Shown here: positions 1 to 8,785 of the stretch, piece by piece
How the letters are laid out: each line of letters opens with the position of its first letter
Numbering within the stretch: position 1 is the first letter of the stretch
Source of the DNA: Limibacillus halophilus
GTDB taxonomy: Bacteria; Pseudomonadota; Alphaproteobacteria; Kiloniellales; CECT-8803
Length of the DNA: 64,000 nucleotides
Assembly (NCBI RefSeq): GCF_014191775.1
Contig: NZ_JACHXA010000001.1
Coordinates: forward strand, 434,001-498,000
Reading direction: 5' to 3'
Program-made: the position numbers and the translations under genes
Notes under the pieces: generated by a model
The model's input: the letters and a program-made list of their open reading frames with translations, nothing else
What the model was told of the DNA's origin: nothing
Databases searched by the model: none

Positions 1-690
1 CATGAAATGACCCTGAGTGCAGCACCACAGTTCGCCCTGGCCGTCCGGTCCGGCGCTTGCCAGACAGGCGTGCGGTTCAATGTAGCCCTGGTGTGTTGCC
101 TCGGTGCGGAAGCTGTGTTCGATGATCACATCGGCGGCGGCGAAGCCTTTTTCCACGTCCCCATGGCCGATCTCGATCCGCTTGACCACGTTGGAAGGTT
201 TCGTCGGCTTCTCCGCCAGCCCCTCGGTGAATATCTTTTCGTTCAGGACCGGCGCGTCCGGCTTCATAGCCTCGTCCACGTCGGTGACATGCGGCAGAAC
301 CTCGTAATCCACCACGATGAGTTTCGCCGCCTTACGCGCAATCGATGGACTGGTGGCCGCAACGGCAGCAACGGCATGGCCCTGATAGAGCGCTTTCTCA
401 CTGGCCATGACATTTTCCAGGATATCGCCGATGTCGCCGTCCAGACCGGTCGCAAAGTCGGCCCGGGTCACCACAGCCTTTACGCCCGGTAACGCCTCGG
501 CCTTGCTGGTATCGATCGAGCGGATGCGGGCATGGGCATGGGGGCTGCGGACGATTCGGCCCCAAAGCATGCCGGAGGCCGTGGCGTCGGCGCCGAAGCG
601 GGCACGTCCTGTGACCTTGTCCAGACCGTCGGGCCGCAGCGGGCTGGTGCCGACGGATTTGAATACGCGATTATTGTTGTCCAAGGGCAT
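1..690 (-). CDS. Molybdopterin-binding large subunit, xanthine/CO dehydrogenase family (partial)
   Basis: This is the N-terminal 230 codons of a CoxL/XdhB-type molybdenum hydroxylase subunit; the gene continues beyond the left edge. From the ATG at 688-690 the protein opens with the family's 'GTSPLRPDGLDKVTGRARFGAD' type start, then reads RSPHAHARI, LPGVKAVVT and YQGHAVAAVAA, the hallmarks of the aldehyde oxidase/xanthine dehydrogenase a/b hammerhead domain, followed by the start of the Mo-binding domain (ATxQGYIEPHA). A GGGGAG ribosome site precedes the start. It follows the [2Fe-2S] gene by three bases. The catalytic Glu and cofactor loops lie outside the window, so the substrate cannot be judged; the CoA-transferase and crotonase neighbours suggest an acyl-CoA substrate (inference). 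Confidence 0.93.
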   Translation of the reverse strand, partial: MPLDNNNRVFKSVGTSPLRPDGLDKVTGRARFGADATASGMLWGRIVRSPHAHARIRSIDTSKAEALPGVKAVVTRADFATGLDGDIGDILENVMASEKALYQGHAVAAVAATSPSIARKAAKLIVVDYEVLPHVTDVDEAMKPDAPVLNEKIFTEGLAEKPTKPSNVVKRIEIGHGDVEKGFAAADVIIEHSFRTEATHQGYIEPHACLASAGPDGQGELWCCTQGHFM

Positions 691-693
691 GGC

Positions 694-1170
694 TCAGGCT
701 CCCCTCATCTCGGCGGCGGTGTCGAGAACCGCACGGATAATCTTGTCATAACCGGTGCAGCGGCAAAGGTTGCCGGCAAGCCAGTAACGGACCTCGGTCT
801 CCGTGGGGTCCGGATTGCGTTCCAGCAATGACTTCGCCGCAACAAGGATGCCCGGCGTACAGATGCCGCATTGCAAGGCAGCATGCTCCAGGAATTTGCT
901 CTGCAGCGGATGCAGGGTATCGCCGTCGGCGACACCCTCGATGGTGCCGATCTCGCGCCCGTTCACCTCCGCTCCCAAGACCAAGCACGAACAAACCAGG
1001 CGTCCGTCCAGCGTCACGCTGCAGGCGCCGCAGTCGCCGGTGCCACAGCCTTCTTTGCTGCCGGTCAGGTTGAGGCGGTTGCGCAGAACATCGAGCAAGG
1101 TCTCGTCCGGCTCGCAGAGAAACTCCACCACGTCGCCATTGATTGTTGTAGAGACAGTCATCTGCTTCAT
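694..1170 (-). CDS. [2Fe-2S] small subunit of molybdenum hydroxylase (CoxS family)
   Basis: This 158-residue protein is the usual length for the electron-transfer subunit of CoxMSL-type hydroxylases. The N-terminal plant-ferredoxin fold shows Cys42, Cys47, Cys50 and Cys62 (GCGTGDCGAC...CSC). The C-terminal helical domain shows the second cluster as CGIC (101-104) and CRC (136-138). It would pass electrons from the Mo site of the large subunit to FAD of the medium subunit. Its ATG overlaps the medium-subunit stop as TAATG, so translation is coupled. No signal peptide, so a cytoplasmic complex. Confidence 0.95.
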   Translation of the reverse strand: MKQMTVSTTINGDVVEFLCEPDETLLDVLRNRLNLTGSKEGCGTGDCGACSVTLDGRLVCSCLVLGAEVNGREIGTIEGVADGDTLHPLQSKFLEHAALQCGICTPGILVAAKSLLERNPDPTETEVRYWLAGNLCRCTGYDKIIRAVLDTAAEMRGA

Positions 1171-2030
1171 TACTTTGCCCTCGCGCGTTCGTAAGCTATC
1201 AGTGCGGCGCGGCGCGTCAGAACGCCCGCGACTTTGATCCGAAATTCTTTGGTGCCGCGCTTGTCATCAATTGGCCTACAGGCTGCAGAGGCCGCTTTCG
1301 CAAGCTTTTCCAACGCGGCCGCTTCCAGGCTCGTGCCAATGATGGCCGCTGCGGCTTCCTCGACCAACAAGACCTGTGCGGCGACCGCGCCCAACGCAAC
1401 ACGCGCAGATGCGACCCGCCCGTCATCATCCAACGAAAGGCTGACGCCTGAACCCACAACGGCGATATCCATCTCCGTGCGTGGAATGAACCTCAAGTAG
1501 GCATCGCCTGAATGCGGGGGACGGCCAGGCAAGAACAGCGATGTCACAAACTCGCCCTTCTTCAGCGATGTCTTACCGGGCCCGGTGGGCACCTCTTCCA
1601 CAGGAACATCGCGTTCACCCTCGGGCCCTGCGATCCGCGCAAGGGCGCCAGCGGCAATCAGCGCGGGAACGCTGTCGGCAGCTGGCGAGGCATTGCAAAG
1701 GTTGCCGGACATGGTGGCGCGCCCCTGAACCTGGGTCGAGCCGATCAGGCCGGCGGCCTCCACGACCCCCGGCCAGAGCGCAATCAGGCCTGCGTGCTCA
1801 TTTAACTCCGCGCCGCTGACCGCCGCACCGATCCGGTAGCCACCATTTTCCTTGCGAATGTCGTGCATTCCGTCGATGCGCTTCAGATCGACAATGAGGT
1901 CGGGTTCGAAGCGTCCTGACCGGAGTTGCACCAGAAGATCGGTGCCCCCAGCCAATACACGGGCCATACCCGCTTCGGCCGCCAAGAGTTTGACGGCTCC
2001 CTCAATCGAACTTGGCGCTTCATATCGCAT
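1170..2030 (-). CDS. FAD-binding medium subunit of molybdenum hydroxylase (CoxM family)
   Basis: This subunit carries the two FAD-binding signatures of the family: AGGTDLLVQLR near residue 28 and MSGNLCNASPAADSVP near residue 108 (counted from the ATG at 2028-2030). I chose that ATG because GAGGG stands eight bases upstream; an in-frame TTG at 2043-2045 would add five residues. Order FAD, [2Fe-2S], Mo is that of coxMSL and of 2-furoyl-CoA dehydrogenase hmf operons. At about 286 residues there is no room for the extra [4Fe-4S] loop of 4-hydroxybenzoyl-CoA reductase, so an oxygen-insertion reaction is more likely than a reductive one. Confidence 0.94.
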   Translation of the reverse strand: MRYEAPSSIEGAVKLLAAEAGMARVLAGGTDLLVQLRSGRFEPDLIVDLKRIDGMHDIRKENGGYRIGAAVSGAELNEHAGLIALWPGVVEAAGLIGSTQVQGRATMSGNLCNASPAADSVPALIAAGALARIAGPEGERDVPVEEVPTGPGKTSLKKGEFVTSLFLPGRPPHSGDAYLRFIPRTEMDIAVVGSGVSLSLDDDGRVASARVALGAVAAQVLLVEEAAAAIIGTSLEAAALEKLAKAASAACRPIDDKRGTKEFRIKVAGVLTRRAALIAYERARAK

Positions 2031-2185
2031 GTTAGAATCCCTCAAGGAACTGACCTAAAACGAACCCAAATAACCGCCTCGAACAACCCCCCGGGGCATT
2101 GAATCTTTTTCCACTCAGGTTAGGGGTGGTAGCCCTGGCGATGCAAGCCGCGCAACCGATTTGTCGCGCCTTTTTATGGGCATGG

Positions 2186-2223
2186 CAATGTCGCGCGCCG
2201 GAGGCTAGCAGGCGCGACCATTG
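2186..2223 (-). other. Intercistronic stem-loop between CoA-transferase and coxM-like gene
   Basis: CAATGTCGCGC at 2186-2196 pairs with GCGCGA-C-CATTG at 2212-2223, an 11-bp stem with one bulge and a 15-nt loop. There is no U-run on the minus strand, so it is more likely an mRNA-stability or partial-termination element inside the leftward operon than a full terminator. The 225-bp gap around it (2031-2255) holds nothing else I can identify. Confidence 0.5.
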
Positions 2224-2255
2224 TCGAGCAAGCGTTCAGCGATCTTCGTGCGTGG

Positions 2256-3479
2256 TCAGGAGGCAAGAACGCCTTTGCCGGCGAGCTCGGCGATCGCTCG
2301 ATCATCCAAGCCAAGCTCCTTTAGAACTTCGGCATTGTGCTGGCCGTACAGTGGCGCCGCTGAATCGACGGCACCCGGCGTGCGCGAGAATTTTACCGGC
2401 AACCCGAGGCTGCGGACGCTGCCTGCCGAGGGGTGACGCAACTCCACCACCATGTCGCGCGCGAGGGTCTGGGGATGTGTGTGCATTTCGCCAACCGATA
2501 GAACCGGACCGGCAGGAACGCCTGCTGAATTTAACCGCTCCATCCAGTAGTTGGTGGGGTGCTGGACGAACACCGATTCTAACTCCTCGACAAGCGTATT
2601 CAGGTTGGCCATGCGGCTGGCGTTGTCGAGGAAGCGTGGGTCGCTCGAGAGCAGTTCGGCGTCTATAGCTTTTAGAAGGCGCTCCCAATTCGCCTGGTTG
2701 GCGGCGCCTACGTTGATATAGCCGTCGGCCGTTCTAAGCGCCTGATAGGGCGCGTTGAGCGGATGTGCCGAACCCATTGGGCCAGGAGATTGACCGGTCG
2801 CAAAGCAAATCGCGGACTGCCAATAGGTATGGGTGATACCGGCCTCGAAAAGCGAGGTATCGACAATCTGGCCCTTGCCGCTACGTCCGCGTTCAGCAAG
2901 TGCCGCCAGCACGCCCATCGCGGCCAGGATTCCAGCAGTGATGTCACTGACCGGTGCGCCGACTTTGACCGGCGGCCGTCCTTGCCCCTCGCCGGTGATC
3001 GACATAAGGCCGCTCATGCCCTGGGCTATCAAGTCGAAACCGCCCTTGTCGGCGAAGGGGCCGCTGCGGCCGAAGCCCGACAGCGAGCAATAGATGATCC
3101 CGGGATTTGTCGCGGCCAAAGTGTCATAACCCAGGCCCAGTTTCTCCATGGTCCCTTTTCGGTAGTTCTCGATGACGATGTCCGCGCCATCGATGAGGCG
3201 GCGTAAAAGTGTAACGCCCTCGGGCTGCTTGAGATCTACGGCGATCGCACGCTTGTTGCGATTCATCATCATGTAAGCCGCCGACTCACCGCCCTGTTTG
3301 GGCGGCACCATGCGTCGGGTATCGTCGCCGCCGGGAACCTTTTCGACCTTGATTACATCTGCGCCCATGTCGGCCAGCATCATGCCGCAAACCGGACCAG
3401 CCATGATGTGCGCCATTTCGATCACGCGAAGGCCGCTCAGCGGCCCCTTGCGCGCTTGGTTCTTTGCCTTGCCAGACAT
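2256..3479 (-). CDS. CaiB/BaiF family (class III) CoA-transferase
   Basis: This 407-residue enzyme matches the family length. It opens with LSGLRVIEMAHIMAGPVCGMMLADMGADVIKVE, typical of CaiB/Frc/BaiF, followed by NRNKRAIAVDLK, ENYRKGTMEKLGLGY and KGGFDLIAQGMSGL, whose Asp is the predicted catalytic nucleophile that carries the acyl-anhydride intermediate. It would move CoA from a donor thioester onto a carboxylic acid. It follows the crotonase gene by three bases. Together with the Mo hydroxylase it suggests activation of an acid to its CoA ester before ring or chain hydroxylation (inference). The exact acids cannot be read from sequence. Confidence 0.93.
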   Translation of the reverse strand: MSGKAKNQARKGPLSGLRVIEMAHIMAGPVCGMMLADMGADVIKVEKVPGGDDTRRMVPPKQGGESAAYMMMNRNKRAIAVDLKQPEGVTLLRRLIDGADIVIENYRKGTMEKLGLGYDTLAATNPGIIYCSLSGFGRSGPFADKGGFDLIAQGMSGLMSITGEGQGRPPVKVGAPVSDITAGILAAMGVLAALAERGRSGKGQIVDTSLFEAGITHTYWQSAICFATGQSPGPMGSAHPLNAPYQALRTADGYINVGAANQANWERLLKAIDAELLSSDPRFLDNASRMANLNTLVEELESVFVQHPTNYWMERLNSAGVPAGPVLSVGEMHTHPQTLARDMVVELRHPSAGSVRSLGLPVKFSRTPGAVDSAAPLYGQHNAEVLKELGLDDRAIAELAGKGVLAS

Positions 3480-3482
3480 AGA

Positions 3483-4262
3483 TCAGCGTCCTTTGAAGTC
3501 CGGTTTTTCCTTGGCCAGGAACGCCCGATAGCCGATGCCGAAATCCTCGGTTCCGTAACAGGCGAAACCCTCATCGAACTCAGCCTCGCTCAGCGGCGCC
3601 GCGTTTCGCAGGCGTTTGAGGAATTTCTTATGCCATCTTGCCACCAGCGGCGCGCCGTCCGCTATTCTTTCAGCGGTGGCATAGGCCTCGGATTCTACCG
3701 CATCATCGTCGACCACGCGGGTTACGATGCCCATATCTTGGGCTTCCTCGGCGCCGAAAATTCGGCCTTCCAGAAGAATCTCAAGCGCCCGCTTCTCGCC
3801 CACAAGATCGCGCAGACTCTCGATTTCGGGATAGGCCATGACGAGACCCAATCGATTGATCGGCGCGCCGAAGCGGCTAGAGCGTCCGCAGATGCGCAAA
3901 TCACAAAGTCCGGCAATCTCCATGCCGCCACCCACGCAGATACCCTCTATGAGCGCCAGTGTGGGTACCGGGCAATCACGGAGGGCCTGGAGGGTCCTGT
4001 GCATGAGCTTACCATAAGCCTTTGCCTGCTCGGGATTGCTCCGGTCCGTTTCGAACTCGCTGATGTCGTTGCCCGGAGAAAAGGCCTTGCCGCCTGCGCC
4101 GCGCAGGACAATACAGCGAAGTGATTCATCCGCGCCCAGTTCGATCAATAAGTCGCCAAGACGTTGCCACAGGGGTTTGGTCAGGGCGTTGAGCTTGTGC
4201 GGGCGATTCAAAGTAACCGTCGCCACGTTGCCCTTTCGCTCAACCAAAATGGCATCGCTCAT
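3483..4262 (-). CDS. Enoyl-CoA hydratase/isomerase (crotonase) family protein
   Basis: The 259-residue protein has the crotonase oxyanion-hole segments SPGNDISEF (62-70) and CVGGGMEIAG (109-118). Glu115 corresponds to the first hydratase Glu (Glu144 of rat mitochondrial hydratase). The second hydratase Glu (rat Glu164, in FGQPE) is replaced: the sequence here is FGAPINRLG, with Asn136. A classical two-Glu hydratase is therefore doubtful; CoA-thioester hydrolysis, isomerisation or ring opening is possible. It sits between the TRAP transporter and the CoA-transferase in the leftward operon. Confidence 0.9.
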   Translation of the reverse strand: MSDAILVERKGNVATVTLNRPHKLNALTKPLWQRLGDLLIELGADESLRCIVLRGAGGKAFSPGNDISEFETDRSNPEQAKAYGKLMHRTLQALRDCPVPTLALIEGICVGGGMEIAGLCDLRICGRSSRFGAPINRLGLVMAYPEIESLRDLVGEKRALEILLEGRIFGAEEAQDMGIVTRVVDDDAVESEAYATAERIADGAPLVARWHKKFLKRLRNAAPLSEAEFDEGFACYGTEDFGIGYRAFLAKEKPDFKGR

Positions 4263-4290
4263 TGCTCATGTTTCCTTTCTCAGCGCCCGC

Positions 4291-5574
4291 TCAACGATAG
4301 AAGTACTCGACCAGCGCCATGGGTATCCAGGGTACGTAGGTCACGATCAGCAACACGAACAGCAGGATGCCGATAAAGTGCACATTGGCTTTGCTGACTT
4401 CCCAGACATTCGCCTTGGCGATGGAGCAGGCCGTGATTAGAACGCTGGCGACCGGAGGCGTCTGTTGGCCGATAGCCAGGTTCAGCGTAACGACCAAGCC
4501 AAAGTGCACGGGGTCGATACCCACGGCCTTGATCAGGGGCAAAACCACGGGCACGACCAGGATAATGGCGGCCGCCGAATGCAGGAACAAACCGATGATC
4601 AGGAAGAAGACGTTGAGCAACGCCAGGATCATGTACTTGTTCTCGGTGAAAGACAGAATGCCGTTGGCCAACTGCTGCGGCAGTTTCTGCTCGGTCAGAT
4701 AAACGCCGACCAGGGCGGACGCCGCCACCAGCAGCATGACCACCGCAGTCTGCATCGCCCCCTCGACCATGGCTTCCTTCAGGAACCGCCAATCGACCTC
4801 CCGGTAGATCAGGCCGCCGATCAGGATGGCTGCCAGAACGGCAAAGCCGCCGCCTTCGGTCGCCGTGACGACACCGCCGAAAATCGACCCCAGGATAATG
4901 AGGGGCAGTAGCAAAGCCCAGGAGGCCTCTTTGAACGTCTCCCAGACACGGGACACCTGGAAGGTCTCTTCAACCGGCCAGTTATGACGTTTGGCGAGAT
5001 AGTAGATCATGACCATCATACCAAGGCCGCCCAGCAGGCCGGGGACGATGCCGGCCACGAACAGCTGCACCACGGAACTATCCGCCATGACAGCATAAAG
5101 GATCATCGGGATTGACGGTGGAATGATGATGGCGAGGCTGGCCGATGAAGAGGTCAGTGCGGCCGAGAAAGCTTTGGGGTAACCGCGTTTGCGCATCGCC
5201 GGGATGAGGATCGAGCCGATGGCCGCGACATCCGCCACGGCAGATCCGGAGATCTCCGCAAAGAAGAGCGAAACCCCCACGTTGACCATCGCCAGGCCGC
5301 CGCGCACAAAGCCTAACAACGCCGAGGCAAAGGCGATAATCCGGCGCGATAGGCCGGTTGAGTTCATGATCGCGCCTGCCAGGATGAACATCGGAATGGC
5401 GAGCAGCGGAAAGTTTGTCGCGCCGTCGAACATCACCAGTGCGACGTTCGGCAGTATCCAAAGGCCTTGAGTCGTCACCATGGCCACCACGGCAACAACC
5501 CCAAGGGCGACGGCGATCGGTACGTTGATCAGGATGAGGGCAACGAGCCCCAGAAGCATGAGGAGGAGGGTCAT
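4291..5574 (-). CDS. dctM: TRAP transporter large permease (DctM family)
   Basis: A 427-residue, very hydrophobic protein with about 12 membrane spans. Family motifs include the N-terminal LILINVPIAVALG, the conserved GSAVADVAAIGSILIPAMRKRGY loop and ATEGGGFAVLAA, and the C-terminal INxG-like NLAIGQQTPPVASVL. It is the ion-coupled translocation subunit taking substrate from the periplasmic binding protein. Its ATG overlaps the dctQ stop by four bases. This transporter is not closely related by eye to the two TRAP systems at 39-43 and 55-59 kb. Confidence 0.95.
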   Translation of the reverse strand: MTLLLMLLGLVALILINVPIAVALGVVAVVAMVTTQGLWILPNVALVMFDGATNFPLLAIPMFILAGAIMNSTGLSRRIIAFASALLGFVRGGLAMVNVGVSLFFAEISGSAVADVAAIGSILIPAMRKRGYPKAFSAALTSSSASLAIIIPPSIPMILYAVMADSSVVQLFVAGIVPGLLGGLGMMVMIYYLAKRHNWPVEETFQVSRVWETFKEASWALLLPLIILGSIFGGVVTATEGGGFAVLAAILIGGLIYREVDWRFLKEAMVEGAMQTAVVMLLVAASALVGVYLTEQKLPQQLANGILSFTENKYMILALLNVFFLIIGLFLHSAAAIILVVPVVLPLIKAVGIDPVHFGLVVTLNLAIGQQTPPVASVLITACSIAKANVWEVSKANVHFIGILLFVLLIVTYVPWIPMALVEYFYR

Positions 5575-6119
5575 AGGAAGTCCCCCGCTGGCTTGCAGGG
5601 CGTCACGTTAGGGGCGGTCGGATCGATCCTATCGCCGCCGTCCATCAAGTTTCGCAGATACGCCGGAAGGCTAACGAGCTCGGTCAGGATGAAAAGCGCT
5701 CCACCTATGGGAATGACCGATTGAGTGATTTGCTGCGAGACCCAGGTCAGGCTGATCAGGGACGAGCCCTGCAGGACTTGGACGACTTGCCAGCCGGTCC
5801 AGGTCATGATCAGGAAAAACCCGATAACGAAGACTTCGGCCAGCACAGCCGCGCTCATGCGAATGCGCGGCGGTAAGGAAAGCAGGAAGCCATCAAACCC
5901 GATGTGCGCGCGCTTCAAAGCTGCAAGGGCTGCCCCGTAGTACGTGAGCCATGCCAGCATGATCGAAGCCACTTCGTCATACCAGGACAGGGATGCGCCG
6001 AGCTTTCTGTAAACCACGGCGATAATGACCAGTGCGGTCAGGCCGACCATCAACAGAAGAGAGATGCCGACAAGCAGGCGTTCGAGCCAGCGTGAGAAGG
6101 ACGACAGAGGCTTAGCCAT
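5571..6119 (-). CDS. dctQ: TRAP transporter small permease (DctQ family)
   Basis: 182 residues with four predicted membrane spans (around 15-37, 48-66 as WYDEVASIMLAWLTYYGAA, 90-110 and 135-155). The conserved W-x-E/D-E-x(3)-L-x-W pattern of DctQ proteins is present as WYDEVASIMLAW. It forms the membrane complex with DctM downstream, with which it overlaps by four bases. No good Shine-Dalgarno sequence stands before the ATG at 6117-6119. The 152-bp gap to dctP contains a stem-loop. Confidence 0.93.
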   Translation of the reverse strand: MAKPLSSFSRWLERLLVGISLLLMVGLTALVIIAVVYRKLGASLSWYDEVASIMLAWLTYYGAALAALKRAHIGFDGFLLSLPPRIRMSAAVLAEVFVIGFFLIMTWTGWQVVQVLQGSSLISLTWVSQQITQSVIPIGGALFILTELVSLPAYLRNLMDGGDRIDPTAPNVTPCKPAGDFL

Positions 6120-6199
6120 GAATGTTTATGGACCCTTACTGGAGTGCCTGGGAAAGCGCAGAAATCGTCGACCCCCATGACAGTGGTCGTTGCGGTTGC

Positions 6200-6245
6200 C
6201 CTTGGAGCCCTGGCCGGAAGGGACAGACCGACCGGGGCTCCAAGG
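6200..6245 (-). other. Intercistronic stem-loop between dctP and dctQ
   Basis: CCTTGGAGCCC (6200-6210) is the exact inverse complement of GGGCTCCAAGG (6235-6245), an 11-bp perfect stem with a 24-nt loop. It lies directly 3' of dctP in the direction of transcription. No U-run follows. Such hairpins behind binding-protein genes commonly allow excess binding protein over permease by protecting the upstream mRNA; that role is inferred here. Confidence 0.55.
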
Positions 6246-6271
6246 ATTGCCGCCAGAGATCAAGCCGCGGT

Positions 6272-7258
6272 TCAGTTGGCCAGAGACAGGGCCTTATCGA
6301 CCATCTCTTTGCCGCCGGGCACCTGAGTTGCGAACTCTTCATAAATCCCGGCGCTGGCTTTCACGAAGGCGTCCTTGTCCGCATCGTTGACCGCCATGCC
6401 ACCGTCCTTGAGGACTTGCAGAAGCTCGACTTCCAGATTTGCCGCCGTCTCGTAGACGAAGGCTTGGGTTTCCTTAGCGGCTTCACTCAGCAGTGCCTGC
6501 ACATTCTCAGGCAGGGACGAGAATTTGTTCATCCCCACGGTGATGTAAGCAGGTGTGTAGACGTGGCCGGTCAGGGACAGGTACTTCTGCACTTCCTGGA
6601 ATTTCGCGCTGGTAATCTGTGCGAAGGGGTTTTCCTGTCCGTCGATGACCCCGGTCTGCAGCGCCACGAAAACCTCGGAGAAAGCCATCGGTGTTGGGTT
6701 TGCGCCGTAGGACTGGAACATCTTGACGCGCCATTCGCCCTTGGGCGTCCGCAGCTTGATACCCTTCAAGTCGTCGGGGACCGTTATCGGGCGAACATTG
6801 TTGGTGATGTGACGGAATCCGTTCTCCCAGATTGCCAAGACCTTGAAACCCTGCGCTTCGGCCGCAGGAGCGATCTGCGGCCAAAATACTTCGGCCTCGA
6901 TCCGTTTCATGTGTTCGCGATCCTTTACCAGATAGGGCATCTCGAAAACGCCGAACTCTGGAGCCACAGACGACATCACGCTCGATGGCAGAGCGAAATC
7001 CACCGTGCCGAGCTTCAGTTTGCTCAGCAACTCGCTGTCCTTGCCGAGCTGACTCGATCCGTAGGTTGCAACGCTGTATCCCGTTCCCGCGAGCTTGGCG
7101 TTGGCAACCTCGGCGAAGTGGTTGGCCGAAGCTTCAAAGAGCGAGCCGGGCTCTCCTACATGACCGAAGGTGAGTTCGGTTTGCGCTTCGGCGGAGACTG
7201 TGGCGAAGGCGGCTGCAGCCGCAAACCCCATCGCTAGTGCCAGTTTTCGAATAGACAT
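6272..7258 (-). CDS. dctP: TRAP transporter substrate-binding protein (DctP family)
   Basis: 328 residues with a Sec signal peptide (KLALAMGFAAAAAFATVSAEA, cleavage near residue 25) and a DctP-type fold: ELTFGHVGEPGSLFEASANHFAEVAN, GIKLRTPKGEWRVKMFQSYGANPTPMAFSEV with the arginine expected to bind the substrate carboxylate, and GVIDGQENPFAQI. The start has AGGA eight bases upstream. It collects a small carboxylate in the periplasm for DctQM. Being first after the aminotransferase, it belongs to the same leftward operon. Confidence 0.94.
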   Translation of the reverse strand: MSIRKLALAMGFAAAAAFATVSAEAQTELTFGHVGEPGSLFEASANHFAEVANAKLAGTGYSVATYGSSQLGKDSELLSKLKLGTVDFALPSSVMSSVAPEFGVFEMPYLVKDREHMKRIEAEVFWPQIAPAAEAQGFKVLAIWENGFRHITNNVRPITVPDDLKGIKLRTPKGEWRVKMFQSYGANPTPMAFSEVFVALQTGVIDGQENPFAQITSAKFQEVQKYLSLTGHVYTPAYITVGMNKFSSLPENVQALLSEAAKETQAFVYETAANLEVELLQVLKDGGMAVNDADKDAFVKASAGIYEEFATQVPGGKEMVDKALSLAN

Positions 7259-7364
7259 TGGTTCTTTCCTCCCGTTGAAATTGGCCGTTGCAATCGATCT
7301 TAGGCGTTTAGCGTCACGCTCTTTTGGGTCTCGTATAAACTCTTGGGTTCCCCTCGGGCCTCCT

Positions 7365-8573
7365 TCAGGCCTTTACCCGCAATTTCGGTTCTGCAGCGCT
7401 GTTGCCGGAGGTGGAAGCCAGATAATCCATAGCCCTCTGAGCTCCACCTCTTTGGTGCGGGACGCCCGCGAGAGATAATCCCATCTCAACACCCGCCAAT
7501 GTTCCCATCAGCATCAGGTCGTTGAAAGAACCCAGATGGCCGATCCGGAACACGCGGCCCTGGAGTTTTCCCAGGCCGCTTCCCAAGGACATGTCGAAGG
7601 CTTCCAGAACGGCCGCTCTAAAGGCATCGGCATCGTGTCCGTCGGGGAGCACGACAGCTGTCAGTGCATCCGAGTATTCGCGTTCGTCCTGGCAAAGAAC
7701 TTCAAGCCCCCAGGACTGTACGGCCTGACGAGTCGCCTCACCGTGGCGGGCGTGTCTGGCAAAGACGTTCTCCAACCCCTCCTCTTCGAGCATGGCGATC
7801 GCTTCCTGCAAACCATAAAGCAAGTTTGTGGCCGGCGTGTAGGGAAAGAAGCCCTTCTCATTCGGGCCCAACATATCGGACCAATCCCAGAAGGACCGCG
7901 CCATGCCGCCTTTCTCGGCGGCAGCCAAGGCTTTCTTGCTGATCGCGTTGAAGCTCAAACCCGGCGGCAGCATCAAACCTTTCTGCGAGCCGCCGACCGT
8001 CACATCGACACCCCAGGCATCATGCCGATACTCGATGGATCCGAGGGATGAGATTGTGTCCACCATGAGCAATGCCGGGTGCCGTTCAGCATCCATCGCC
8101 TTACGCACCTCGGCGATGCGCGAGGTGACACCCGTCGAGGTTTCGTTGTGGACACAGCACACGGCCTTGATCGTATGGGCCTTGTCTTTGGCAAGGCGCT
8201 CGGCGACGGCGGCCGGGTCAACGCCGCGGCGCCAATCCCCGGGAATGAACTCCACCTTCAGTCCGAGGCGCTGGGCCATCTTATGCCACAGACTGGCAAA
8301 ATGCCCGGTTTCGGCCATCAAGACCCGGTCCCCTGACGACAGGCAGTTTACGAGCGCTGCCTCCCATGCCCCGGTGCCGGAAGCCGGATAGATGATGACG
8401 GGAGACTCTGTCTGGAAAATACGCCGGATGCCGGCGAGTACGCTGGCGCCCAGTTCCTGAAACTCCGGTCCGCGATGGTCGATCGTGGGTCGGTCTATGG
8501 CGCGCAGAATTCGATCTGGTACGTTCGTTGGGCCGGGAATCTGAAGGAAGTGGCGTCCAGTATGCAGCGTCAT
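7365..8573 (-). CDS. Class V aminotransferase (serine/alanine-glyoxylate type)
   Basis: 402 residues, PLP-dependent. The N-terminus PGPTNVPDRILRAI and DHRGPEF are typical of serine-glyoxylate and alanine-glyoxylate aminotransferases; SGTGAWEAAL (65-74) binds the PLP phosphate, VDTISSLG (171-178) supplies the PLP-ring Asp, and GSQKGL holds the Schiff-base Lys198. It probably moves an amino group between an amino acid and glyoxylate or a related 2-oxo acid; related enzymes include ureidoglycine-glyoxylate and taurine-linked transaminases, so the donor is open. It is the first gene of the leftward run and is preceded by two copies of the putative GntR box. Confidence 0.92.
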   Translation of the reverse strand: MTLHTGRHFLQIPGPTNVPDRILRAIDRPTIDHRGPEFQELGASVLAGIRRIFQTESPVIIYPASGTGAWEAALVNCLSSGDRVLMAETGHFASLWHKMAQRLGLKVEFIPGDWRRGVDPAAVAERLAKDKAHTIKAVCCVHNETSTGVTSRIAEVRKAMDAERHPALLMVDTISSLGSIEYRHDAWGVDVTVGGSQKGLMLPPGLSFNAISKKALAAAEKGGMARSFWDWSDMLGPNEKGFFPYTPATNLLYGLQEAIAMLEEEGLENVFARHARHGEATRQAVQSWGLEVLCQDEREYSDALTAVVLPDGHDADAFRAAVLEAFDMSLGSGLGKLQGRVFRIGHLGSFNDLMLMGTLAGVEMGLSLAGVPHQRGGAQRAMDYLASTSGNSAAEPKLRVKA

Positions 8574-8611
8574 GCCGACCCTCTGATTAGAGCAAAAGCA
8601 GAAAATGAATT

Positions 8612-8621
8612 ATGCATACAA
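8612..8621. promoter_or_regulatory. Putative GntR/FCD operator, copy 1
   Basis: The core TGCATACA at 8613-8620 (context ATGCATACAA) is one of four copies of a near-palindromic box, consensus TTGCATACAA, found only in the two divergent promoter regions of this locus. It lies about 40 bp upstream of the aminotransferase start at 8573. FCD-subfamily GntR proteins usually bind short boxes of this kind, and one is encoded at 13145-13873. Binding itself is inferred. Confidence 0.6.
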
Positions 8622-8728
8622 TATGGAGGGCGACAAGGATTTTGAATTTTCCTGAATACGTCAGAAAGTCGGTAAAATTCAAAGCCTAAGGAGACCAATT
8701 ACCAACTGGCTGTTGAACCGAAAATATA

Positions 8729-8738
8729 TTGCATACAA
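8729..8738. promoter_or_regulatory. Putative GntR/FCD operator, copy 2
   Basis: TTGCATACAA, exact consensus, 117 bp from copy 1 and in the same orientation. It lies about 155 bp upstream of the aminotransferase start. The spacing between copies 1 and 2 is almost the same as between copies 3 and 4 (115 bp), about 11 helical turns each, which would suit looping or cooperative binding. Confidence 0.6.
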
Positions 8739-8785
8739 AAATTATCGTGCGGAATACGCTTTAGAGTCGTCGGGTCCAGTCGACT

